From positions 12,648,809 through 12,712,808 of the forward strand of contig CM043959.1 of the NCBI GenBank assembly GCA_014529385.2: a stretch of DNA of 64,000 bases. The letters are read 5' to 3'. Below are positions 54,236-64,000 of the stretch, piece after piece. A program made the translations under genes and the position numbers. Every line of letters begins with the position of its first letter. Position 1 is the first letter of the stretch. The notes beneath the pieces were generated by a model that worked only from the letters and a program-made list of their open reading frames with translations, was not told the DNA's origin and searched no databases. This DNA comes from Adiantum capillus-veneris (taxonomy: Eukaryota; Streptophyta; Polypodiopsida; Polypodiales; Pteridaceae).

Positions 54236-55376
54236 AAGTAGTCATACGACAAGTGGGAGCAAAAGTCTCTTCATAATCTATGCCTTTTTGTTGTGCATAA
54301 CCCTTTGCAACAAGTCGAGCCTTATGGCGATCGATCTCACCATCCGGCTTGAGTTTCAACTTGTAAACCCACTTCGTACCAATGGCCTTTTTGCCAGGAG
54401 GCAAATCACATAAAGTCCATGTGTCATTCTCTATAAGTGCATCATATTCTGATTTCATGGCAGCAATCCAATTTTTTGAATTCTGTGCTTCATCAAAAGA
54501 CAGAGGCTCCTCAACATCATGTAAACTAGACACAGCCAAAGCATAACAATCTGATGCATAAGATGCATGGCGAGAGCCTGAACGAGTACGACTAGATAAA
54601 GGTGCATCCAATTTACTGTCACGCAATGTGTGCACCAGCCATTTTGGCATACCTCTAGCCTGCTCATTTTCAGCCCTTTCCTCATCAAGTACATCATGTA
54701 CATCTGCATCAGTAATAGGCTGTTCTAAAACATTTTCAGAAACCCCCATAGGCTGTACATTTGCCTCATTGGAACTTACATTCGTATTTCCACCACTGAA
54801 AAGAGGCAACAAAGTGTCATAAATGTCCTGTGAGCTTACATTACTGTCTCTAGTACATGACAGCAAGGGCTGAACAGAATCTTCCACAAACACTACATCC
54901 CGTGAAACCAGAATACGTTTTGTTTGCGGATGATACAACCTGTAACCTTTGCTTTCAGCACTATAACCAACAAAAATACATTTGACAGCCTTATCATCCA
55001 ATTTTCTGCGCTGCACTTGTGGCACCAAAGCATATGCCAAACAGCCAAAAACACGCATGTGCTCAATAGAAGGCTTTCTATCATGCCATGCTTCATATGG
55101 AGTAATAGACTGCAAAGCTTTCGTAGGACACCTGTTAAGTACATAAGTGGCACACATGATGGCCTCAAGCCAAAAAGAATGCGGCAAAGCTTGACTTTTG
55201 ACCATACATCGTGCCATTTCCGTTAGTGACCTGTTTTTCCTCTCAGCAACACCATTTTGCTGAGGTGTATAAGGCACTGTACATTGGTGTTTTATCCCAC
55301 GACTAGCCAGAAATGCATTAAATTCATGAGACATATACTCCCCCCTCGATCGGAACGGAGGGTGCCCATAGTACAT
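54236..55376 (-). CDS. pol: Copia integrase C-part and start of reverse transcriptase
   Basis: Continues after the frameshift with EYMSHEFNAFLASRGIKHQC and TPQQNGVAERKNRSLTEMAR (third catalytic Glu), then the conserved copia region KAVKCIFVGYSAESKGYRLY. After a variable linker, reverse transcriptase begins with IGTKWVYKLKLKPDGEIDRH and KARLVAKGYAQQKGIDYEET. The frame is lost again near 54236, after ETFAPTCRMTT. Confidence 0.93.
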
Positions 55377-57256
55377 TTTGAGACATTTTCAGCCATAGCC
55401 AAAAATTGTTTGAAGCACATAAAAACTTCGGACTTCGCTTTAAGCGGAAATACCCATGCATGCCTGGAGTAATCATCAATGAAAGTCACGAAGTACAGGT
55501 AATTGCCCAAGGACGGAGTTTGCATGGGCCCACAAACATCACTATGCACAAGCTGCAACCTGCATGTGGCCCTAACTGAACCATCCTTTGGAAACTTAGA
55601 ACGCTGCATTTTACCCAGAATACAGCCTTCACAAACATGTTTGACAGGTGCTTCAAGAGGCGGCAAAGAAGCAACCATATCAGATTTCTGCAAACGCAGC
55701 AAACTGGCAAAATTCAGATGACCAAAACGTGCATGCCAAAGTTTTGCATCTGAAATAGCCCTTGAATCTGCAACAACATTTGCAAAATTTTGTCCACACT
55801 TGTCATACAAAGTGAGCTTATACAGCCCACGGCACAAAAGCCCAGATGCAACAATTTCATCACCAAAACTGAGATCATGAACTGTACATCTGTCATCCAC
55901 AAATTTGACTACGAGTCCAAGTCTAGCAAGTGCGGATACAGACAAGAGATTCTTCTTGATCCCAGGTACATAAAGTGCATCAACAAGTGTGAAGGAACTG
56001 CCATTAGCAGCAGTGAGCACAATCTTTCCAACTCCCTGAACTGGATAAGAGGCGTTGTTGGCACAAGTGACTGAATTCCCATGAGGGACAGACTCAAGAG
56101 AGGTAAACAATTCACGATGTGAGGTAATGTGCTTTGTAGCACCACTGTCGAAATACCACACATGTGAATCTGCAGCAACTGACAAGCATGCATCATGGAC
56201 AGCAGGATTGTAAGTGCACTCTGCGCTAAAAGCCCATTCTGCATCAACATCAGCATCACAATCTCCTTTCACAGAAGACTCAACAATGGCTGCATTTGTA
56301 GTGGAACCAGCATTTGCAGTGGAACCACCCTCTTTCTTCTTAGCCTCTTTGGCCTTCAACTTAGGACACGACTTGATCAAGTGATCATTGGCTTTACAAT
56401 AATGGCAACGCATCTTCTTTTTGCCCTTATCACCAGAATTGCCAGACGAAGTGCTGCCAGCAGAAGCATTAGGAACAGAATTTTTGCCACTCGCAGCAGA
56501 ACCATAAGAAGTGGCTGCATTACTGTTACCACCCTTTCTTTGAGAAGCAATAAAAGCCTGTTCAACTGCACGCTGCCTAGTCCTGTTTTTTCTAGAAAGT
56601 GACTCTTGCAACAGCAATGTGCATAATGCATCAAACTTGACAACTTCAGGATTTCCTTGTGTCATCAGTCTCCAAGTACTAGCAAAAGTCTGGTAGGAAT
56701 CTGGTAAGGCATCAAGAACAGTCTGCACAAGGGAACTGTCCGAAATGACTTCACCTGCAGAAATGAGTTGCTCATTGATATCCTTGACACTAGCAAGGAA
56801 AGTGTCCATATCATCTTCCTCATGCATAATCTTCGACTCTAGCTCTTTACGCAGCAAAGCAATTTTAGCCTCATTGCGGCTTGCATAAAGACCTGCTAGA
56901 ATATCCCAAGCCTGTTTTGCAGATTTTGATGAACGGATGTGAGGAATAATGGTGCGCTTCACAGACAACGCAATCAATGCATGAGCCTGCGCATCCTTAA
57001 CATCCCAACGAGCTTGTTCTGCCGTAGGCAAAACAACTCTAACAGCTGCAATCCTTGCAGCAAGACCTGCAACATCCTCAACATCGCCTACATCTTCAGA
57101 ACCAGGACGTACATCAATGCCCTTCACAATGTTCCAGACACCTTTTGACACAAGAACATGTTGCATCATATAAGCCCACATAGGGTAGTTGTCCCCATCC
57201 AACCTGTCCTCAGCAGCAAACATCTTGAACACATCTGTGTTGTTGTTGTCAGCCAT
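55343..57256 (-). CDS. gag-pol: Copia gag, protease and integrase N-part
   Basis: The start is taken at the ATG at 57256 (MADNNNTDVFKMFAAEDRLD), because the upstream ATG at 57316 adds a hydrophobic extension unlike copia Gag. The gag domain (GDNYPMWAYMMQHVLVSKGV, then LLQESLSRKNRTRQRAVEQA) is followed by a zinc knuckle CHYCKANDHLIKSC near residue 300. The protease has WYFDSGATKHIT with the catalytic DSGA intact. Then come the integrase zinc finger (LWHARFGHLNFASLLRLQ, CEGCILGKMQ) and the first core Asp in VHSDVCGPM. A one-base deletion in a G run at about 55343 ends the frame at LRSDRGG. Confidence 0.93.
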
Positions 57257-57535
57257 GGTAAATGCTGCACCTGATGTGAAAACTGCCCGAAAATAGGAGA
57301 AATGGAGCGGGAACAACTTGTGCTATATAGCACAAACCGTAGAAGACTATAAGGCACCTGTTATGCAGAAAACGGCACTGACAAAAAATCTGCACAAAAT
57401 GACGAAATAGCCTGTGCAGTACTGCCTGTAGTGGAAACAGAGGCCGAAATGAGCCCAAATCAAAATTCTGAGCAGACGTGTGCTGGAGCAGCTGGCGACT
57501 AAGCCCGGGAGGACGTGACCTGCTCTGATACCAAT

Positions 57536-57762
57536 TGTTGGAATTAGGGTTGCAGAGAAACACACACAGCTTGGAGAAGACGAAGGAAGCTCAAGGCACA
57601 CAATAGAGAGTGTGTTACTTAGTGTGCAATGGAAAGATAGTTAGCCCTAGAGTGATGGGCGTATATACAATGCACGGGGGAAAAAACCTCCTAAAGAGGG
57701 AAAAAATGCCCCGACGGTCCTAGTGTGCTCACACACATCACTACCACATGTATATGGTAACA
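57536..57762 (-). repeat. 5' LTR of the copia element
   Basis: 227 bp, 225 of them identical to the other LTR. It is preceded on the plus strand by GCTCTGATACCAAT, the reversed primer site. Confidence 0.95.
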
Positions 57763-57767
57763 AAATG

Positions 57768-58924
57768 TGCGAAAGACATATTGTCAGCCCTTGCTTTAGG
57801 GAAGAAAGAGGAACCATTCACCTTGCAAGATGGTTATCTTCTCCATGGCAATAGGCTATGTGTTACTCACTCCCTTGGTGAGAAAGTCATGTATGAATAC
57901 GATGCTTCTCCCTATGGGGGGCATCAAGGGATTCAACCTACTCTTCGAGGAGTAGAAACATACTTCTATTGGTCTACCATGAAAGTGGACATACAAGAGT
58001 ATGTTTCAAGATGTGTGGTATGCAAAAAGACCAAGTATGAGAAGGGAAACAACCTAAATTCCTCCAGCCATTGCCCATCACCAATTCAACATGGGAAAGT
58101 ATATCTATGGATTTTATCTTTGGATTACCCAAGTCTATCCATGGGAATACGAGAATATGGACAATAGTCGACAGGTTTAGCAAGCAAGCACACATTATTC
58201 CGGTCAAAAAGACTATTAAGGCACACCAAATGGCAACCCTCTTCATATAAAATATTTTCAAATACCATGGATTGCCAACATCCATCGTGTCAAATAGAGA
58301 TCCTAGAATGATCAGTAACTTTTGGAAGGGTCTCTTTGAAAATCTAGGTACAAAATTGAATTTCTCTTCAGCCTATCACTCACAAACGGATGGCCAAAGT
58401 GAGATAGCCAATCTTACGATTCTTGATCTACTAAAGACTTATGTTACATAAGTAGATCAAGGCTCACAATGGGAGAAGTATTTACCCCTTGTAGAGTATG
58501 CGTACAATAATACTACCCATACTACTACAGGAAAGACACCTTTTGAGACCATAGAGGGAAGACCAAAATGTCCCTTGCTACTCAAAGTACATGGGAAGAT
58601 CTTCGTTGCCGATGAGTATAGCCGCACCTACAAGAACCTTTCCAAAAGATTAAGGAGGCTATATCCATCTCTCAACAAAGGCAAAAAGCTGTTGATAAGC
58701 ACAGAAGGGCCTTGACGCCGTGCAAAAATCCTACGGGCCATCAAAAGTATTATGCTAAACTAGCAAAAAGATATTATGGTCCCTCTCAAATCTTGAAGCC
58801 ACTCAATGACATGGCTTATCAACTCAAGTTGCCCAACCATTGGCTCATACACAATGCTTTTCATGTGAGCCTACTCAAGCCTTACAAAGGAGAGTCACCA
58901 ACAAACCCAAAGAGTACATCTTAG
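57768..58924 (+). pseudogene. pol: Integrase of D1
   Basis: After the copia insertion the zinc finger reads GGHQGIQPTLRGVETYFYWS and CVVCKKTK. The core, in a shifted frame, has SMDFIFGLPKS, IVSNRDPRM (second Asp changed to Asn-Arg-Asp context) and TDGQSEIANLTILDLL. Stops occur at about 58248 and 58447. The C-terminus at 58712-58924 has RYYGPSQILKPLNDMAYQLK and IHNAFHVSLLKPY. No chromodomain is visible, although the related D2 has one. Confidence 0.85.
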
Positions 58925-59103
58925 AGAAAAGATCTCTCGTTGAGACAAGATTTGGACCGACCAGCAAGAAGCAAAATACCACTCAGTTTGCTGAAACAAT
59001 TCAAGGCTAGAATATAGAAACTAGTGGGTACTTTCACCACAACAAGGAAAGCACAAACCACTATTGAAAAACAACACAACAAAAGAAGCCTACTAAGCAA
59101 AGA

Positions 59104-59979
59104 ATGACTACCACGGAGAAACAACAAACTAGTGGTAGCATTGCAGGAGAGGGACACCATGAGTATGGCAACAACCCAATAATCGATACTGGCAATTTAC
59201 CTATGGTGAAGCTGAATAAGTTGAAACAACTACAAAGAGAACCTCTTAAAGGTAGGTTAGTCATGAAAAAACCCAATCGGTCTACTTTATCCTATGCTTT
59301 TGCTATGACTATATATGAGACAAACCAGACCGATTTGGATGTCATCACCCAAGGATGTGCTATAGCCATCTAATCTGTTTGGAATACCATTGTCAATGCA
59401 ATCAGCCAGATGATGGAAGTCCAGGCTTCCACTTCCAACTCAGACATAACAAGGCTCAAGGAACAACTACGTTAGGCCAATGCTAAGTTGGAAAGACTGC
59501 GGAAAGACAATGCGGGATGGCCAGCTCAACTTCTGAAATTACAAATGCAGAAATAACAACATGAAAGAGAGATGGAGGGACTTCAAAATAAAATCAACAA
59601 GCTTACTGAGGAAAATAGGGTCATGTCAAAAATGAAGGTTGAAGCAAAGAGAGAAGCTGATTGCTTTGAAACCCTGCTTGAGGACAAAAGATCATACTAC
59701 ATGGAACTGTATCAGAAGCATAACCTTGTGAAGGATGCCATCATGCCAAAATATATTTATCATGAGCTAGTACAGATTGTTGATAGGAATGGAGATTTGA
59801 CCCTCAATGTAACTGATTTGGAGAATTTTATTGAGACATCTGAGTCTAATCTCCAAGGAAAGACAACTCAGTACACTACAACGTTAGCCAATCAAGCCCT
59901 TCTAGAAAATCTAGAAAGCCAAAAAAACCAAAATGAAGACCATGAGGATGAGGAAGAAGAGGATGATGATCAAACCTAG
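59104..59979 (+). pseudogene. Extra coiled-coil reading frame downstream of D1 integrase
   Basis: One frame with three in-frame stops (about 59371, 59474 and 59554), otherwise open for about 290 codons. The start MTTTEKQQTSGSIAGEG is followed by KPNRSTLSYAFAMTIYETNQ and SQMMEVQASTSNSDITRLKE. A long heptad-like coiled coil follows (MEGLQNKINKLTEENRVMSK, AKREADCFETLLEDKRSYYM), ending in an acidic EDEEEEDDDQ tail. There is no similarity to gag or pol. Possible roles (captured host gene, env-position ORF, second Gag) are open. Confidence 0.6.
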
Positions 59980-60349
59980 GACCAAAGGACTCATAAGAAG
60001 GATGATGATGATGATGATGGTCAATGTGAACACAATATAGGCTTAGCTGCAGAGGTGGCTCAACAACCACTGGAAGTAAACCTCCAAATCATGCTACAGA
60101 CAAGCCAGCTAATAGGGACAAACAGAATCCACTTGATCAAATAACTAGCAGCACCACCTGCTAGGGACAAACAAAATTCACTTGATCGACAAACTATCGG
60201 ACATGTAGACGATAGTCAACGTAAGGGTAAAGCCATCTTGTTGGAAACTGATTATGAGTCTGACCACAATAACTCCAATGAGATGTTGATATTAAACAAG
60301 AGCCTGCAGAAATAGAAACATCTTGAAATCTAGAAGTCCTTATGACAAG
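59980..60349 (+). other. D1 3' untranslated region, no gene seen
   Basis: Contains a GATGATGAT run at 60001-60020 coding for His on the minus strand. It ends at the D2 LTR; the last five bases are ACAAG. Confidence 0.5.
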
Positions 60350-61103
60350 TGTAATAGGAGTGGCCTATGAACTTTGAGAATAGCGGAATTAAGAGAATTA
60401 AGGTGAGCATTTTTGTGAGATCACTTTGAGAACATAGAGGGTGAACTTAACTGATGGTAGCAACATAAACATAGTACTTAATTAACTTGGCATGAACAAT
60501 ACTTTTGCAAGAGAGAGAGTATTAAAGAACATGACAATAGTTGAGGACCGGATTTCCTTGGAGCCGGTCCCCCCTCCAAAAGACGTTTGTATTATAGATT
60601 CTCCCTTCAAGAGAGACTTTGTTACAATACAATCTTTGTGTTCCTTGTGACCTTGGTGATGCTATGAAGATGGAAAGCTTCATGCATCATGAGCTTAACA
60701 TAAGCTTTGCAAAAAGCATTAACTATCCCAAGCCTCAGTCCCAAGGCCTCAAACACCTTCGAAGGTGGAGAGAGCTAGCAGGGAATGAGGGTAGGGAACA
60801 GGAAGAAGAAACATTCCATAGGAGAACGAAATAGTTCCTCACTTATCATCACTCTTCTTGCTTAGCATAGCACAATAGCATAAAAATGAAGATGAAGAAG
60901 ATGGCAAGCTTAAGTATTGAAACATGGCTCTTGGTTGGATTTGCATTCCATAGCCAAGAGTGTTGGTGTAGGCTCTCCACTTCTCAAGAAGCTTGGAGAA
61001 GGAGATGGAGCTCTTGCATTTTGCACTCCACACAATGAGAGAATGTGTGTGTGTGTGTGTGTGTGTGGAAGAATATACCCCCCCTCTCATGCTTGGTCCA
61101 CAC

Positions 61104-61134
<31 letters not shown>

Positions 61135-61992
61135 TCGTATTATTTTATTATTTCATTTGGACATGTGTCCTCTTTTTCTCTTTGAGAGAAAGAACTTAAT
61201 TATTTACTTTTATATATCTAAATTCTCATTGGACCCCTTTAAAACCTAACCAATAGTATTCAAGCACATCATGAGAGCCACACGTGGAGGATCATTTGAA
61301 CATGTGTCTTTTATACTTATTAAGTCATTTGGTTGAATTGAATACTTCAAGGACTTAGTCAATCAAGCAAGCATGTGTCTTTTATGCTTCTTAAGTCATT
61401 TGTTTTGAATTAAATACTTCAAGCCTTAGTCAATCAAGCATGGATGTTCATGCCTCTTAAGAATCTATCTTTGAATTTAACATTTCAAAAACCTTAGTCA
61501 TTTAAGCATAAAAATCACCTGAAGCTTTGGGCAAGGTTCCACAACCACTTTAAGTGTCTTAGCACCTCATGCTTGAGTACTATTCCCACCTCGAGGTTAG
61601 CCCTAGCTTGCGTAAGGTCAAATGAATTTTTAACACTAACTTTTGGAGGTCTTTAATAAAGCTAACCCTAAAGTCTTTTAAACTCCATTAGATGCACGTT
61701 GCTCTTTGATAGACTACCTCCATTTGGACCCCTTTTGAGATGTAACCATCTCCCCTCTTGGTCCCTTGTTGAGGTAAATCTAAAAGCACTTATTGCAGAT
61801 TGCTCTTTGGTAGACCTTCTCCTTTTGGACCCCTATTGAGATGCAACCATTTCTCCTTTCGGTCCCCTGTTGAGATAGGTCTAGAAGCACATATATATAC
61901 TAACTCTTCTTCCCCTTTTATCTTCCCATATTAAGTGATCAGTTTAATATGAGAAAATCATTTGGTAAAGTTAGATATTATATTTTATGACA
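60350..61992 (-). repeat. 3' LTR of D2
   Basis: 1643 bp; on the minus strand from TGTCATAAAATATAATATCT to CCACTCCTATTACA. It includes a (GT)n run at 61044-61067, a CT-rich run at 61104-61136, and several AGCACCTTAGTCA-like repeats. It is preceded on the element strand by the purine tract TTTCAAGAGAGAGGTAA. Confidence 0.9.
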
Positions 61993-62389
61993 TTACCTCT
62001 CTCTTGAAATCATAGTCATCCTCGACTACCTCGACTATGAGGTAGAGAAGATAAAGCTTAGCCATTAGTCCATGTTTCTTAGCGGGTAGAGGATCCCTTT
62101 TTACCCTACGACATCATTTCAGAATGGATTACTAATCCATTTGGTGGTCGGGAGTCTTAGCTGTCGTAAGTATGTCTGCTCTTTAGTCCATATCATACTT
62201 CCAAAGTAGAGTGACAAGTTCTACTTGGTGTTTGGGAGACATCGTCACCACAAACATGATCCTAAGCATGCATACTTCTTAAATTTTGTGCACAATAAAA
62301 GAAAGAGAATGAGTCTTATAAGACAAAAACGTTGTTCATTTAAAATGCATTTTCATTTGCTACTCTAGTTTAGCATTGTAAGCATTGAC

Positions 62390-63730
62390 AAGGTTCACAT
62401 TATCTTTAAGCTAGGTTCCTTGCATCCATCTAGCATCTTTAAAATGATAATTCTTAAACTTAACAAGATATCATTGGATAATCTTACCATTCCTTAGTAC
62501 CTTGTCTCTGTGTCGAAGAATCGATTTGGGCTACAACATCTCTTCTTGATCTTCATCTCTAGCGGGTCCTCCATTATTGATTCTTTTGGTGGCTCTCTTT
62601 TGTAAGGCTTGAGTAGGCTCACATGGTTAACATTGTGAATGAGCCAATGATTAGGCAAATTTAATTGATAAGCCATCTCATTAATTGGCTTAAGAATTTA
62701 AAAAGTACCATAGTATCTTTTTGCTAGTTTAGCATGATACTCTTGGTGGCCCGATAGAATCTTACACGTAGTATGCCTTAGATGAGCCTTTAGAAACTTT
62801 AGCAAGACCCAATCATTTTCTTAAAGGCTAAGGCTCTTCTGTGCTTATTAGCAGCAACCCTTTTTGCCTTTGCTGTAAGATGGATATAACCATTTTTACT
62901 CTTTGGAAAAGATTCTTGTAAGTCTCAGCTATATTCATCAGCAGCGAAGATCTTCCCATATATCTTAAGTAGTAGGGGACTTTTGGATTATTCATCAGCA
63001 GGCAAAGATCTTCCCATATATCTTAAGTAGTAGGGGACTTTTGGATCTTCCCTCTTTAATCTCGAAAGGTGCTTTCCCCATAGACGTTTGTACAATGTCA
63101 TTGTATGCATACTCTATAAGAGGTAGGTACTTCTTTCATTGAGAACGTTGATCTACTTCCATGACTTAGGATTTTAGTAGATTTAAGAATCGTTCATTAT
63201 TTCACTTTGGTCATCCGTTTGTGGATAATAGTCCAAAAGAGAAATTTAATCTACTTCCTAATTTTTCAAAGAGATCCTTCTAGAAACTAATGGTCATTCT
63301 AGGATCTTTGTCCGACACTATGGATGTTGGCAAGCCATGATACTTGAAAAGTTGAGATCTAGAGAGGGTTACCATTTGATGTGCCTTAATAGTCTTTTTG
63401 ACAAGCATAGAGTGTGTTTTCTTGCTAAGCCTGTCGGCTGAAACAATCCAAGTTGCTTCCCACGATCAAATTTCAATTTTCGGTATACCGCGCATTTTGA
63501 AACATACTCTTTGTATGTTTACATTTCATGGTAGACCAACAGAAATACATTTCTACTCCTCGAAGAGTAGATTATCAAATGCCTCTTTGCCCCGCATAAG
63601 GAGAGGCATGGGATTCAGGCATTAGTTTCTTATTGTATGGGTGAGTAACACATAGCCTATTGCCGTTTGGAAGATAACCATCCTTCAGGATGAATGGTTC
63701 TTTTTTTCCTTCCCTAATGCAAAGGCTGTA
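62390..63730 (-). pseudogene. pol: Integrase and chromodomain of D2
   Basis: The minus strand carries traces of the integrase core (63050-63480; TDGQ- and GKAPFE-like segments in changing frames). The C-terminal domain at 62494-62676 reads MAYQLNLPNHWLIHNVNHVS, then LLKPYK. A chromodomain follows at about 62390-62520 (LRHRDKVLRNGKIIQ, YLVKFKNYHFKDARWM) with stops. A 57-bp tandem duplication lies at 62932-63048. Confidence 0.8.
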
Positions 63731-63963
63731 ATTACCTACTTAAAGTCTTGATCAGTAGCATACTCATCTATCATAAAAGATAGATCATTGTGAGTTGCTA
63801 TAGACACCACATTTACCCTTGGCCATTGTGAAAGTGCATCGACCACTTGATTGTGCTTGCTAGCAATGTGAGCAATGTGGCCTGAAGATTTTTGTCCATC
63901 GTGAGTTTGAATGCGGCTGGAGCATTTGTCACGCCAAAACTTGCAAATAGATCTTCTACCCAC
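63731..63963 (-). pseudogene. pol: RT/RNase H junction of D2, internally deleted
   Basis: The text TNAPAAFKLTMD (reverse transcriptase) jumps to HIAHIASKHNQVVDALSQW (end of RNase H), then DLSFMIDEYATDQDF (start of integrase). The catalytic FxDD and most of RNase H are therefore deleted between about 63870 and 63930. Confidence 0.8.
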
Positions 63964-64000
63964 AGCACGAGAAATCTATTTTTTATAGGGATCCTATTTA

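Larger units (their letters stand above)
52668..57762 (-). mobile_element. Young Ty1/copia element nested in D1
   Basis: 5.1 kb with 227-bp LTRs at 52668-52894 and 57536-57762 that differ at only two positions, and a perfect AAATG duplication. A primer site (TGGTATCAGAGC reversed, at about 57521-57532) and a purine tract (CCAGGGGGGATT) at 52895-52908 fix the minus orientation. The polyprotein order gag, protease, integrase, reverse transcriptase, RNase H defines copia. It has two frameshifts and no other visible lesion. Confidence 0.96.
47612..60349 (+). mobile_element. Ty3/gypsy element D1 (3' end beyond D2)
   Basis: 5' LTR, primer site, gag, protease, reverse transcriptase, RNase H, integrase, then an extra coiled-coil frame. 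A copia element is inserted at 52668-57762. The 3' LTR is not in the window: at 60350 the sequence changes to the minus-strand element D2, which probably inserted into D1. It lies beside the Helitron 5' region; the 5 bases before the LTR are TGAAC. Pol carries many stops. Confidence 0.85.
60350..64000 (-). mobile_element. Ty3/gypsy element D2, 3' portion
   Basis: Minus-strand relative of D1: the 3' LTR is at 60350-61992, integrase and RNase H are at 62390-63960, and the rest is outside the window. It is head-to-head with D1 and probably inserted into D1's 3' region. The right-hand ACAAG duplication would be beyond 64000. Confidence 0.85.

Noticed and set aside
59572-59979. A retroviral envelope gene in the env position of D1.
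   Set aside because: No signal peptide, transmembrane segment or fusion motif is visible; the frame is a coiled coil with an acidic tail.

Overview
The window is from a land-plant nuclear genome. It is dominated by transposable elements, with one fragment of a recognisable intron-containing plant gene. The evidence for a plant is chromodomain-bearing Ty3/gypsy and Ty1/copia elements, initiator-tRNA-Met-type primer sites (TGGTATCAGAGC), TTTAGGG/AAACCCTAA-type motifs, and GT-AG introns in a YlmH-like S4 RNA-binding gene typical of plants. A large, seed-free plant genome such as a fern is plausible, but that is inference. No bacterial operons, tRNA or rRNA genes, or CRISPR arrays were seen.

Layout. 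1-11236: a chromovirus-type Ty3/gypsy element (A, plus strand) entered inside its 5' LTR. It is interrupted at 4483-7835 by a reverse-oriented non-autonomous LTR element with a perfect CGTGT target duplication. 11240-16316: a reverse-transcriptase tail of one LINE, the 5' end of a family-B gypsy element, and a LINE (copy 1) with ORF1 and an endonuclease but no reverse transcriptase. 17091-22250: a second LINE ORF1 relic, a gypsy gag/protease relic, four exons of a YlmH-like host gene (minus), a 71-bp triplet repeat and a gag fragment. 22280-25976: an internally deleted family-B element with both LTRs. 25977-35485: a fragment (C) and then a minus-strand family-B element (B2), which carries two solo LTRs, each with a perfect 5-bp target duplication. 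35486-39430: LINE copy 2 (minus), split by a 1.5-kb TRIM-like element with an AAGGC duplication. 39431-42400: mostly unassigned, with two possible host exons.

42470-47576: the most interesting object, a decayed Helitron on the minus strand. Its Rep, PIF1-type helicase and C-terminal EEP (GDFN) endonuclease segments lie in order, an architecture called Helentron or Helitron2 and unusual for plants. An LTR fragment replaces part of its Rep domain. 47612-60349: a third gypsy family (D1, plus), broken by a nearly intact Ty1/copia element at 52668-57762 (AAATG duplication, LTRs differing at two sites). D1 carries an extra coiled-coil reading frame downstream of integrase. 60350-64000: a second family-D element (D2, minus) that runs off the window.

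The elements form nests, so relative ages can be read: copia is younger than D1, the non-autonomous element is younger than A, both solo LTRs are younger than B2, the TRIM is younger than LINE copy 2, and the family-D LTR fragment is younger than the Helitron. Families A, B, C and the non-autonomous element share one short LTR block (TATA box plus about 30 bp), although their LTRs otherwise differ.
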